Made by a program: the position numbers and the translations under genes
Notes under the pieces: generated by a model
Told to the model about the DNA's origin: nothing
Database searches by the model: none
What the model saw: only the letters and a program-made list of their open reading frames with translations
Part shown: in pieces, positions 42,881-51,200 of the stretch
How positions within the stretch are numbered: position 1 is the first letter of the stretch
Layout of the letters: every line of letters begins with the position of its first letter
From: Clostridiaceae bacterium
Lineage (GTDB): Bacteria > Bacillota > Clostridia > Oscillospirales > Acutalibacteraceae
Direction: 5' to 3'
DNA: 61,095 nucleotides
Assembly (NCBI GenBank): GCA_016288315.1
Contig: JAEEYU010000013.1
Span: 1 to 61,095 of the forward strand

Positions 42881-43866
42881 TGAAAAAATCACTTAAACCG
42901 ATACTGATTCTGCTTGTTTTGCTTGCGGCGGTTATTGCGGGTTATTTTGTAATCAGCAGAATATTCGCTCAGCCGGAAGAAAGTGAAGAGCCGGCATCTG
43001 TTACCGCTGTAAAGCTTGACGGTGATATAAAAACTCTCTCATGGAGCGTTGACGGCAAAGACGTATGCACTCTGAACAAGACAAACCGCAAATGGATTCT
43101 CGCCTCTGACAGTTCTTTCCCTCTGGGGCAGAAAACGGCAGAAGACCTTGCCGGAAAACTAAAAGTTGTTGACGCCATGAGAGTTGTTGCAGAAGAGCCG
43201 GAAAATCTTGAAGAATACGGGCTTGAATCCCCTGCCCTTAAGATTACCGCTGTTCTCGACGACAACAGTAAAGTTGTTTATTCTTTCGGCGACAAGGATA
43301 TGTATTCCTCGGGCAACTACTTTGTTTCAAGCCTTGAAAAAAGCGTTTACCTTGTTGATTACAGATTTGCAGAGGAATACCCCGATGATGTTTACGGTCT
43401 TATTGACGCAGAGGAACTGCCCGGACTTGCGCAGTTTGATACGCTTGAAATAACAGGCAAAAAAGCAAAAATAACAATCACAAAATCGGGTGAGGAATAT
43501 AAAGCCGCCGACGGCAGTGCAGAAAAGACCGTGTCGGATAAAAAGGCGGAGGAAATACACGTTGCGGCAGGTTCGCTCAAGTTTGACAAATGTGTAAATT
43601 ACAAAGGTGAGTATGAGGGTTACGGTCTTGACAAGCCGTCATACATTTTAAAGTTTACATATTTGCTTGAAGACGGTGACAGTGATGAACAGATTGAGAA
43701 CACCCTGGTGCTCAAAATCGGTTCTCAGAACGGCGACGATTATTTTGCCTGTGTTGATGACGGCGAAATGGTTTACACAATAAACGGCACCGTCATTGAG
43801 CCGCTGCTGATTGACGATATTGAATCTCTTACCCGCGAAGCTCAGACAAATGAAAATGATAACTGA
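42880..43866 (+). CDS. DUF4340-like membrane-anchored protein
   Basis: 328 residues. One N-terminal membrane helix (8-29), then a repeated alpha/beta arrangement (LSWSVDGKD, WILASDSSFPLGQKTAEDL, EEYGLESPALKIT, then a second copy ending GYGLDKPSYILKF) typical of DUF4340 proteins that accompany Gld-type ABC systems. Start overlaps the previous stop (TGATG). Confidence 0.87.
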   Translation: MKKSLKPILILLVLLAAVIAGYFVISRIFAQPEESEEPASVTAVKLDGDIKTLSWSVDGKDVCTLNKTNRKWILASDSSFPLGQKTAEDLAGKLKVVDAMRVVAEEPENLEEYGLESPALKITAVLDDNSKVVYSFGDKDMYSSGNYFVSSLEKSVYLVDYRFAEEYPDDVYGLIDAEELPGLAQFDTLEITGKKAKITITKSGEEYKAADGSAEKTVSDKKAEEIHVAAGSLKFDKCVNYKGEYEGYGLDKPSYILKFTYLLEDGDSDEQIENTLVLKIGSQNGDDYFACVDDGEMVYTINGTVIEPLLIDDIESLTREAQTNENDN

Positions 43867-43876
43867 GGTTTTGAAA

Positions 43877-44374
43877 ATGAAAAAGGCAATTAGAATAACT
43901 GCGGCGGTTCTGCTTGCTGTGTCGGTTCTTCTGTTGTGCGCTTGTTCAAAAAGCAAGCCCGAAACAGACACACAAACCGAAACGGCTGTTGAGACGACGG
44001 AGACGACAACACGCCCGGAGCTTAAAGTTAATCTCGGTGTAACGAAGGCAACCGAAATCAATGAAAAAATGATGCAGCAAAGCGGAATCAGCAAGTGGGT
44101 TGACGAATGCAGAGGAATCTATGTTTCAAGAATGACGCCCGACAGCGTGCTTGATAAAACAAAATTCCGTCCCGGTGACATCATTCAGGCGATTGACGGG
44201 AAAGAAACAAACACGCTTGATGATGTTTATGATGCGCTCTCTGTCTGCAACCCGGGCGATACTGTTACGGTAAGCGTTTTCCGTCTGAATCTGTTAAACG
44301 GTGAAAATGAATATTTCGATGTTGAGGTTGTTTTCCCTTCAGATGAAGAAGAAACCGAAACAAGCGGTGAATAA
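43877..44374 (+). CDS. PDZ-domain lipoprotein
   Basis: 165 residues. Signal peptide with lipobox LLCAC (Cys about 21), a Thr/Glu-rich linker, and a PDZ domain (about 75-150: GIYVSRMTPDSVLDKT, FRPGDIIQAIDGKETNT). No protease domain is attached, so it probably binds peptides or C-termini as an adaptor. GAGG before the ATG at 43877; in-frame upstream ATGs lie inside the preceding gene and would destroy the signal peptide. Ten bases after the DUF4340-like gene and two bases before the methyltransferase gene. Confidence 0.88.
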   Translation: MKKAIRITAAVLLAVSVLLLCACSKSKPETDTQTETAVETTETTTRPELKVNLGVTKATEINEKMMQQSGISKWVDECRGIYVSRMTPDSVLDKTKFRPGDIIQAIDGKETNTLDDVYDALSVCNPGDTVTVSVFRLNLLNGENEYFDVEVVFPSDEEETETSGE

Positions 44375-44376
44375 TT

Positions 44377-45033
44377 ATGTCAGTAACAGTTTTATCGGGT
44401 AAAACGGCAAAAGAAATACAAAAAAACGAGTTTGATGAAATCACAGCAAAATTCAAAAAAATCTGCATTGATATTGGCACCGGAGACGGTAAAAACATTT
44501 ACCGCAAAGCAAAAAACGACAAGGAAACGCTTTATATCGGTCTTGACCCTGTCAGAGACAATATGGAGGAAATTGCCGTAAAAATCGCAAAAAAGCCCGA
44601 AAAAGGCGGGCTTGACAACGCTCTGCTTGTTATTTCAACGGCTGAGAATCTGCCTGATGAGCTCTGCTCGGTTGCCGACAGAGTAACGGTGCTTTTCCCC
44701 TGGGGCGTTTTGCTTGAAGGAATAGTCAAGCCGGAAGAGAAATTTATTCTGGCGGTTAAAAAAGCGGCTAAAAGCGGTGCGGAATTTGAATTCATTACCA
44801 CATACAGCGCAAACCGCGAAGAAAATATGATGGAAACGCGTGGAATGCCCGAACTGAGCATTGAGTATTTTAACGGTGAATACAAAGAAAAGCTTAAAGG
44901 ATACGGTCTCACTATTAATAATATTGAACTGCTTGACAACGAGTATGTAAAAGGTTTTGATTCGAAATGGGCAAGGCGGCTTGCGTTCGGGCGCAAGCGT
45001 GACTTTTACCGTATAACGGGAATAATCGGGTGA
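44377..45033 (+). CDS. NpmA/KamB-like 16S rRNA (adenine-1408-N1) methyltransferase
   Basis: 218 residues, the size of NpmA and KamB. These enzymes methylate A1408 of 16S rRNA and give resistance to kanamycin, apramycin and related aminoglycosides. The SAM-binding IDIGTGDGKNIYRKA (31-45) and Asp57 in YIGLDPVRDNM agree with NpmA, as do the segments KKPEKGGL, LFPWG with Trp109, and ELLDNEYVKGF then SKWARRLAFGRKR with Trp198. The two tryptophans correspond to those that hold the flipped adenine in NpmA. No insertion sequence, integron or change in base use is nearby, and it is tightly packed in a resident operon. Activity in this host is inferred from recalled sequences. A housekeeping rRNA role or self-protection is possible. 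Confidence 0.88.
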   Translation: MSVTVLSGKTAKEIQKNEFDEITAKFKKICIDIGTGDGKNIYRKAKNDKETLYIGLDPVRDNMEEIAVKIAKKPEKGGLDNALLVISTAENLPDELCSVADRVTVLFPWGVLLEGIVKPEEKFILAVKKAAKSGAEFEFITTYSANREENMMETRGMPELSIEYFNGEYKEKLKGYGLTINNIELLDNEYVKGFDSKWARRLAFGRKRDFYRITGIIG

Positions 45034-45037
45034 AAGT

Positions 45038-45514
45038 ATGGTTATACACAACATACCACCCGTATTCGATAAAAACAGTGAAATCCTTATTCTGGGGAGC
45101 TTCCCGTCCGTTAAATCACGTGAAGCGGAGTTCTTTTACGGTCATAAGCAAAACCGTTTCTGGAAAGTTACCTCCGCTGTTTTCGGGTGTAATGTTCCTG
45201 AGACGATTGATGAAAAAAAGAAGTTCTTGCTGGAAAATCGCATAGCACTCTGGGACGTAATTGCAAGGTGCGAAATTACCGGCAGTTCGGATGTTTCAAT
45301 TAAAAACGCCGTTGCCAATAACCTTGACGTCATACTCGACACGGCTGAAATAAAGAATATTTTTGTAAACGGGAAAACAGCAGAAAAATACTATAACATG
45401 TATCTGCTTTATAAAACAAAAATCAACGCCGTCTGCCTGCCGTCGACATCACCTGCCAACGCAGCATACAGCGTTGAAAAACTGATTGAAAAGTGGAAAA
45501 TAATTAAACAGTAA
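45038..45514 (+). CDS. DNA-deoxyinosine (hypoxanthine) glycosylase, UDG superfamily family 6
   Basis: 158 residues. Matches the hypoxanthine-DNA glycosylases first defined in methanogens: motif 1 LGSFPSVKSRE (about 19-29) and FYGHKQNRFW (about 33-42), motif 2 LPSTSPAN (about 133-140). It removes hypoxanthine formed by deamination of adenine in DNA. Five bases after the methyltransferase gene; the last gene of the operon. Confidence 0.87.
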   Translation: MVIHNIPPVFDKNSEILILGSFPSVKSREAEFFYGHKQNRFWKVTSAVFGCNVPETIDEKKKFLLENRIALWDVIARCEITGSSDVSIKNAVANNLDVILDTAEIKNIFVNGKTAEKYYNMYLLYKTKINAVCLPSTSPANAAYSVEKLIEKWKIIKQ

Positions 45515-45525
45515 CAGATTATCAA

Positions 45526-45553
45526 AAGAGCCGACAGTAAACTGCCGGCTCTT
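45526..45553. terminator. Terminator between the Gld/NpmA-like operon and the Rnf operon
   Basis: AAGAGCCG / CGGCTCTT outer stem, with an inner CAG/CTG pairing, followed by TTGGTTTTT on the plus strand and TTTTGAT on the minus strand. Confidence 0.8.
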
Positions 45554-45558
45554 GGTTT

Positions 45559-46365
45559 TTATGAGTGAAGAGTTATCAAATCTATTGCACCTTTGGGGCA
45601 CGCCTCGTGGCATTTGCCGCAGCCGATACATTTTTCATAATCAACAACGGCGCAGAAATTCTCAACCTTGACAGCCTCAAATTCACAGACCTTGACGCAT
45701 TTCATACATCCGATACAGCCCGCTTTGCACTCTTTCATTGTGAGGTTGCCCTTGTCGTGATTGTTGCAGAGCACAGCCGCCTTAGTCTCATTAAGAGGCA
45801 TAAGCTTGATTATACCTTTCGGACAGGTGTTTATACACATTTTGCAGGCGCGGCACTGAGCAGGGTTTATTCTTGCAACGCCGTCGCAGAGTTTAATTGC
45901 ATCATAGGGGCATGCCTTGACGCAATCACCCATACCGACGCAGCCGTAAATGCAGTCTTTGGGACCGCCGAAAAGCTGTGCAGCCATCTGACAGCTCTGA
46001 ACGCCCTGGTAATTCAGTTTGACGGACGCGTTGTTATTATGCCCCTGGCAGAGCACAACCGCCGCCATCGGTTTAACTTCGCCTGCCTTGAGGCCTGTTA
46101 TTTCCGCTATGGCAAGAGAAGCCTCTGTGCCGCCGGGATTGCAGAGACCTGTGTTTGTTGTTTCACCCTTGGAGAGTGCAGAAGCATAACCGTCGCAGCC
46201 TGAGAAACCGCAGGCGCCGCAGTTTGCTCCCGGCAGACATTCGCGGATTTTCTCCGCCTTTTCATCAACGGGAACGGCAAAAACCTTTGACGCTATTGCA
46301 AGTGCAAGCCCGCACACTGCGCCTGTTGCGGCAAGAATTATTACAGCGATAACAATACTGTTCAT
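45559..46365 (-). CDS. rnfB: Rnf complex subunit RnfB
   Basis: 268 residues. Iron-sulfur entry subunit that takes electrons from reduced ferredoxin. N-terminal membrane helix (1-28), then the CX5CX2CX4C cluster domain (Cys43, 49, 52, 57) and four ferredoxin-type motifs: CVGMGDCVKACP, CRACKMCINTCP, CIGCMKCVKVC and CIGCGKCHEACP. Last gene of the Rnf operon, 15 bases after rnfA, and followed by a terminator. Confidence 0.97.
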   Translation of the reverse strand: MNSIVIAVIILAATGAVCGLALAIASKVFAVPVDEKAEKIRECLPGANCGACGFSGCDGYASALSKGETTNTGLCNPGGTEASLAIAEITGLKAGEVKPMAAVVLCQGHNNNASVKLNYQGVQSCQMAAQLFGGPKDCIYGCVGMGDCVKACPYDAIKLCDGVARINPAQCRACKMCINTCPKGIIKLMPLNETKAAVLCNNHDKGNLTMKECKAGCIGCMKCVKVCEFEAVKVENFCAVVDYEKCIGCGKCHEACPKGAIDLITLHS

Positions 46366-46380
46366 ACTCTACCGCCTTTC

Positions 46381-46971
46381 TTAACCGAATATGCCTTCGA
46401 CAACGCCTGTGAAGCCCTGGAAGGATACAGAGACAAGCGATGCGGCAATCAGTGTAATCGGAAGACCTTTGAGCGCTTTGGGAATATCGCAGCCCTCAAG
46501 CTTTTCACGAACGCCGGCAAACATAACCATTGCAACCATAAATCCTGCGCCGCCGCCGACGGAATTGACCATTGACTGTGCAAATCCGTAGCCGTTGTCA
46601 ACATTGAGAAGAACGACGCCGAGAACGGCACAGTTTGTAGTAATAAGCGGGAGGTATATTCCGAGCGCCTGATAGAGAGAAGGAATGAACTTTTTAAGAA
46701 CAATCTCAACGAACTGAACAAGCGCCGCTATTACAAGGATGAAAACTATTGTCTGGAGATACTCAAGGTTATATTTAACCAGCAGCCCTTGATTGATGGG
46801 ATAGGTGACGGCGGTTGCTATTGCCATAACGAATATAACTGCCAGCGACATACCGACTGCCGTATTGAGTTTTTTGGAAACACCAAGGAACGGGCAGATA
46901 CCGAGGAATTTGCAGAGAATAAAGTTCTCTGTCAGGACAGCCGTCATAAAAATCATTGCAAGTGCTTTCAT
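46381..46971 (-). CDS. rnfA: Rnf complex subunit RnfA
   Basis: 196 residues from the ATG at 46971; AAGGAGG lies inside the end of rnfE and fixes this start. Integral membrane subunit with six helices. Cys26 (GICP) and Cys114 (TTNCAVLG) match the conserved cysteines that, with the RnfE pair, hold a cluster within the membrane. It overlaps rnfE by four bases. Confidence 0.97.
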   Translation of the reverse strand: MKALAMIFMTAVLTENFILCKFLGICPFLGVSKKLNTAVGMSLAVIFVMAIATAVTYPINQGLLVKYNLEYLQTIVFILVIAALVQFVEIVLKKFIPSLYQALGIYLPLITTNCAVLGVVLLNVDNGYGFAQSMVNSVGGGAGFMVAMVMFAGVREKLEGCDIPKALKGLPITLIAASLVSVSFQGFTGVVEGIFG

Positions 46972-47729
46972 ACGGCAGGTTCCTCCTTCTTGTTTTCTTT
47001 GCACGCTTCATCTTTATCAATGAGAGAGCAGCTGTGAGCCATCGGGCAGTTTGCGCAGCCCTTGAGTTCTGCCGCAGACTTGCCTTTTTTGCCTGCGAGT
47101 TTATTTGCAAGAGCCATAACAACGCCGAAGACGAAGAATCCGCCGGGTGCAAGTGTGAGAATGCCCATAGGTTGGCTCAATATGTTTTTGAAGCCGTCAA
47201 AGCCGCCTGTGTAGCCGAAGAGAACGGTGAGGGAGCTTATTCCGTCAAGGAAGGTTCCCGCCCCGAGAATCTCGCGGATTGAAGCCATAACAATAAGCGC
47301 AAAGGTAAAGCCGATTCCCATACCGAGACCGTCAAGGAAAGATGCGGCGATGGGATTTTTGCCTGCAAATGCTTCCGCCCTGCCGAGGATAATGCAGTTG
47401 ACGACTATGAGGGGAAGATACACGCCGAGCGCATCATCAAGTGCGGGAACAAACGCTTTGACAAGCAGCTGAACCATTGTAACGAAAGAAGCTATAACAA
47501 CAATGTAAGCGGGGATTCTGACCTTTGAGGGGATTACTTTGCGAAGGGCAGAAATAACGACGTTTGAACAAACAAGAACAAGTGTTGCGGCAATTCCCAT
47601 ACCGATTGCGTTTGTGACTGCAACTGATACGGCAAGAGTGGGACAGGTGCCGAGAACAAGTCTTAAAACGGGATTCTCGGCAATAATGCCTTTTGAAAAT
47701 TCTTTACCAAGAGATTTCTTTTCAGCCAT
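46968..47729 (-). CDS. rnfE: Rnf complex subunit RnfE with cysteine-containing tail
   Basis: 253 residues. Six membrane helices homologous to RnfA; Cys29 (GTCP) and Cys112 (VNCIILG) are the conserved membrane cysteines. Past the membrane part a cytoplasmic tail of about 40 residues contains Cys225, Cys228, Cys234 and Cys243 in KGCANCPMAHSC and DEACKEN. Standard RnfE proteins end soon after the last helix, so this tail is extra and could bind a metal or cluster. Overlaps rnfG by eight bases. Confidence 0.96.
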   Translation of the reverse strand: MAEKKSLGKEFSKGIIAENPVLRLVLGTCPTLAVSVAVTNAIGMGIAATLVLVCSNVVISALRKVIPSKVRIPAYIVVIASFVTMVQLLVKAFVPALDDALGVYLPLIVVNCIILGRAEAFAGKNPIAASFLDGLGMGIGFTFALIVMASIREILGAGTFLDGISSLTVLFGYTGGFDGFKNILSQPMGILTLAPGGFFVFGVVMALANKLAGKKGKSAAELKGCANCPMAHSCSLIDKDEACKENKKEEPAV

Positions 47730-48303
47730 TACTGCTCACCTCCCCGTTATTGAGTGCCTGCCAGCAAAGAAGCGCATTGTTGACGGCATCCGTCAGACCT
47801 GTTGACGTTTTTGTGGCTCCCGATACGGCATCAACGGTGCCGCCGTTTTTGGTAAGAGCCGCAGAACCGGCAATACCGGTAAACCTGTTGAGGAAGGACT
47901 CCTGGCTCATAAGTTTGCCGCCGATGCTCGCTGTTTCTTCCTGGTCAAGAACGCTGACCCTGGTAACCTTGCCGGTTTTGTCCACGCCGACCATTAGTTT
48001 TATGTCGCCGCCGTAACCGCCTTTACCCGTTGAGGTAATTGCATAACCGGCCGTGCTCCCGTCTGATGCAAGAGCGCTGTTGTATTCAACGGTTATCCCG
48101 TTTTCAAGTGTCATTGCTTTGCCTTCACCGAAAGATGCGGCATCGGGCATAACCTCTTTCATGGCATTCTGCTGAGTTTCGTATGCTATCTGCTCTATTC
48201 TGGGAGCGGTAACTTTATTTGTAAAGCCCAGTAATACCGATGCCACAAGGCAGATTGCAAAAAGCGTTATTGTTGGAACGACAAATTCTTTAACCTTACT
48301 CAT
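47722..48303 (-). CDS. rnfG: Rnf complex subunit RnfG (covalent FMN)
   Basis: 193 residues. N-terminal membrane helix and an extracellular FMN-binding domain. The flavinylation signature is VDAVSGATKTSTGL (157-170), predicting FMN linked to Thr166. The ApbE enzyme encoded in the same operon performs this attachment. Coupled by overlap to rnfD (four bases) and rnfE. Confidence 0.97.
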   Translation of the reverse strand: MSKVKEFVVPTITLFAICLVASVLLGFTNKVTAPRIEQIAYETQQNAMKEVMPDAASFGEGKAMTLENGITVEYNSALASDGSTAGYAITSTGKGGYGGDIKLMVGVDKTGKVTRVSVLDQEETASIGGKLMSQESFLNRFTGIAGSAALTKNGGTVDAVSGATKTSTGLTDAVNNALLCWQALNNGEVSSNG

Positions 48304-49304
48304 GCCTGCGCCTCCTTTGCCTTTTTCTCCTTCCTGGGAGTGCCGAAGGGCTTGGGTGTTGTAAGTTTTTCAATATGCGGAACAAGAATATTCATAATTA
48401 TAATTGAGAAGGAGACGCCTTCGGGGTAGCTGCCGAATATTCTGATAAGGCAGGTTATTATGCCGCAACCGATTCCGAAAACGATTTTGCCTTTGAAGCT
48501 TATGGGGCTTGTGGCGTAATCCGTTGCCATAAAGATGGCTCCGAGAAGAAGACCGCCGCTCAGAAGCTGATAAGCAAGAGCGCAAAGGTCGCCTTTCTCC
48601 GCAATAAGCATAATGACGGCAACTGTTCCGATAAACGTGAGAGGTATTGCGGGAGAGATGACCTTACGGGCAACAAGATAGAGGCCGCCGATGAGAAGAG
48701 CAACGGCGCAGGTTTCACCGAGGCAACCGCCTCTGACACCGAGAAGCATATTAACAAGCGTAGGCATTTCGCCGTCGCTGCCCGCCATAACGGCAAGCGG
48801 TGTGGCGCCTGTGACAGCGTCAACGCCGAAATTCATTAATCCCTGACGGGGAACGGGCCAGTTTGACATAAAGGAAGCAAATGAAACAAGAAGAACTATT
48901 CTTGCGGTAATGGCAGGGTTTACAAAGTTCTGACCTATGCCGCCGAACATCTGCTTGACAACTACTATGGCGACCGCTCCGCCGAGTGCGGCAATCCAGA
49001 AAGGAATTGTTGCTGGAAGGTTAAACGCAAGGAGAATGCCGGTAACTATTGCGCTGAGATCTCCTATTGTGTTTGAGCGTTTCATTATTTTACGGGTAAC
49101 ATATTCGCTCAGAACACAGGAGACAACCGTAACTGCTGTGACCGCAAGTGCACGCAGACCGAATATTATAACCGAAGCTATAAGCGCGGGGCAAAGAGAG
49201 ATGATGACATCAAGCATCAGTCTCACGGATGTTACCGATGAGCGCTCGTGCGGTGAGGCGCTGACGGTCAGCAATTTTTCTTCTGCGGGTTTTGTCTGAA
49301 TCAT
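48300..49304 (-). CDS. rnfD: Rnf complex subunit RnfD (covalent FMN, ion channel)
   Basis: 334 residues, about nine membrane helices. The flavinylation signature VDAVTGATPL (161-170) predicts FMN on Thr168. With RnfG it carries electrons across the membrane and helps couple them to Na+ or H+ pumping. Overlaps rnfC by four bases (ATGA). Confidence 0.97.
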   Translation of the reverse strand: MIQTKPAEEKLLTVSASPHERSSVTSVRLMLDVIISLCPALIASVIIFGLRALAVTAVTVVSCVLSEYVTRKIMKRSNTIGDLSAIVTGILLAFNLPATIPFWIAALGGAVAIVVVKQMFGGIGQNFVNPAITARIVLLVSFASFMSNWPVPRQGLMNFGVDAVTGATPLAVMAGSDGEMPTLVNMLLGVRGGCLGETCAVALLIGGLYLVARKVISPAIPLTFIGTVAVIMLIAEKGDLCALAYQLLSGGLLLGAIFMATDYATSPISFKGKIVFGIGCGIITCLIRIFGSYPEGVSFSIIIMNILVPHIEKLTTPKPFGTPRKEKKAKEAQA

Positions 49305-50647
49305 TTTTTATCCGCCTCCCTTACCAAAGCTTTGGCGAGTCTCATATGCTGAACAAGCGGTTTGCCTGCGGGGCACGCATATGCGCAGGAGCCGCATTCC
49401 ATGCAGACGTTTATGCCCGCCTGTTTGAGAGATTCAACATCTTTTGCCTTTGTATATCTTGTAATAAGCGTGGGCATAAGACTCATCGGGCAGACCTGTG
49501 CGCATCTGCCGCACCTTATGCAGTCGCGTTCGGGTTTTAAAACGGTATCGCCGCTTGCAAAGGCAAGTATGGCGTTGTTCTGTTTGCAGGTGGGATGATT
49601 GGTTGAAACAATCGCCTGACCCATCATCGGACCGCCGAGAATAATCTTGCAGGGGTCTTCTTTGAAGCCGCCGCAGAAATCGATTATTTCGCCGATGTTT
49701 GTGCCGACGGGGGTGCGGACATTCATCGGTTTTGCTATTGCGGAGCCGTCAACAGTCAGCGAGCGTGTTACGAGAGGTTTTCCCGTCTTCATGTAACGGG
49801 AAAGGAAGGCAACGGAGCCGACATTCATGACAACACAGCCGACATCTGCGGGAAGCTTTCCGGGCGGAACCTTTCTGCCGGTTGCGGACTGAACCATCAT
49901 TTTCTCTGCGCCCTGAGGATATTTGGACTTTAAGGTCATAAGTGAGACCTTGCTGTTTTTTCCTACGCCGGTGCCTGCAACGGAGCTGAGAACCTTGAAC
50001 GCTTCGGGTTTATTGTCTTCAACCGCTATTACAACATCTTTGAAGCCGAAATAACTGCTGAGAACATCTATACTCGAAAGAATATCCCATGAATTGTCAA
50101 GACATTCGCGGTAGTCAACGGTAATGTAGGGCTCGCATTCCGCAGCGTTGACAACGAGGGTGTCGATATTCTGCTCGGGCTTGAACGAGAGTTTGATAAA
50201 CGACGGGAATCCCGCTCCGCCGAGACCGACAAGACCGGAAGCACGGACTGCCTTTATGAAATCCTCTTTAGAGTTGATTTCGGGTCTTTCGAGACCCTCC
50301 CACAGTCTGTTCTCGCCGTCGGATTCAATAGTGACCGCCTGTGTCATATTGCCGTTTGGCAGTTTGATGTTGCCGATTGCGCTGACTGTGCCCGAAATTG
50401 AGGCGTGAATAGGGGCGCTGACGAACTTGTCGCTGTCACCGATGAGCTGACCTATTCCGACTTTGTCGCCGACGGCAACAACAGGTGTGCAGGGTGCGCC
50501 GATATGCTGCTGCATAGGAAGAATCACCTTTTCGGGGTTGGGCATTCTGACCACTTCGCAGTCAGCCGTGTTTTTGTGGTGGCTGACGCTGACGCCTCCC
50601 CTGACCTGTTTGACCGCCTTGATTACTTTGGTTCTTTCAGAAGTCAT
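49301..50647 (-). CDS. rnfC: Rnf complex subunit RnfC (NADH/FMN and Fe-S)
   Basis: 448 residues. Cytoplasmic subunit that hands electrons to NAD+. GLGGAGFPSFIK (about 146-157) and VNAAECEPYIT are the conserved NADH/FMN-site segments. Two ferredoxin-type motifs near the C-terminus begin at Cys376 and Cys415. It is the first core Rnf gene, 15 bases after the Gx-transporter-like gene. Confidence 0.97.
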   Translation of the reverse strand: MTSERTKVIKAVKQVRGGVSVSHHKNTADCEVVRMPNPEKVILPMQQHIGAPCTPVVAVGDKVGIGQLIGDSDKFVSAPIHASISGTVSAIGNIKLPNGNMTQAVTIESDGENRLWEGLERPEINSKEDFIKAVRASGLVGLGGAGFPSFIKLSFKPEQNIDTLVVNAAECEPYITVDYRECLDNSWDILSSIDVLSSYFGFKDVVIAVEDNKPEAFKVLSSVAGTGVGKNSKVSLMTLKSKYPQGAEKMMVQSATGRKVPPGKLPADVGCVVMNVGSVAFLSRYMKTGKPLVTRSLTVDGSAIAKPMNVRTPVGTNIGEIIDFCGGFKEDPCKIILGGPMMGQAIVSTNHPTCKQNNAILAFASGDTVLKPERDCIRCGRCAQVCPMSLMPTLITRYTKAKDVESLKQAGINVCMECGSCAYACPAGKPLVQHMRLAKALVREADKK

Positions 50648-50662
50648 ATATTCAACTCCTTA

Positions 50663-51199
50663 TCATTTTCTGATAAACAGATTTTTCTGTTTTTCGAGTG
50701 CGGGCATAACCGCTCTTAAGAGCAGGCCGGTTACTGCACCTGCAGCGACCGCATACAAGCCGAGAAACGGTGCATAATACATAACGGATTTTGTGCCAGT
50801 AATGAAAGCCGCCACCGTCAGCTGAGCCGCATTGTGAGCCGCCGCGCATATAACCGAAATGCCGATGAGCCCTGCTTTTTCTTTCGTGAAGCGGAGAAGC
50901 AGCCACATAACAAATGTGCTGAGTGTTCCTCCTGCTAAACTCATGGCACCTGCTGTTGCCCCTCTTGTAAGAAAGGCGAAGCCCGCTTTTATTAATGTTA
51001 CTGCCATTGCCTGCCCGAGCCCGAGCGAGCCGGCGGTAAACATTGTAACTATGTTTGAAAAACCGGGTTTTGCTCCCGGAGGCATATAAGGCAGAGGCGG
51101 CAAAAGGTTCTCCAGCCAGGAGAGCGCCAGTGCCTGCGCACAGAGTATTGCGCAAAGCGCAGTTTTATATGCCGTGTTGTTTGTTCTGAGTTTTTTCAT
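50663..51199 (-). CDS. Gx-transporter-like membrane protein (Hpre_diP_synt_I family)
   Basis: 178 residues with about five membrane helices. It fits the family annotated as heptaprenyl diphosphate synthase component I or Gx transporter; the stretch PPLPYMPPGAKPGFSNIVTM (about 34-53) is typical. The family commonly sits beside NusG-II proteins, ApbE and FMN-dependent redox genes; some relatives may be flavin or vitamin importers. Its task in the Rnf operon is not known. One base from the NusG-II gene. Confidence 0.87.
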   Translation of the reverse strand: MKKLRTNNTAYKTALCAILCAQALALSWLENLLPPLPYMPPGAKPGFSNIVTMFTAGSLGLGQAMAVTLIKAGFAFLTRGATAGAMSLAGGTLSTFVMWLLLRFTKEKAGLIGISVICAAAHNAAQLTVAAFITGTKSVMYYAPFLGLYAVAAGAVTGLLLRAVMPALEKQKNLFIRK

Positions 51200-51200
51200 A

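Noticed and set aside
44377-45033. Recent transfer of the NpmA-like gene by a mobile element
   Set aside because: No inverted repeats, transposase or attachment-like duplication flank it, spacing to both neighbours is two to five bases, and base use resembles the rest of the operon.
45565-46203. 212-codon open frame on the plus strand across rnfB
   Set aside because: Antisense to an unambiguous iron-sulfur subunit; no family resemblance and no ribosome binding site.
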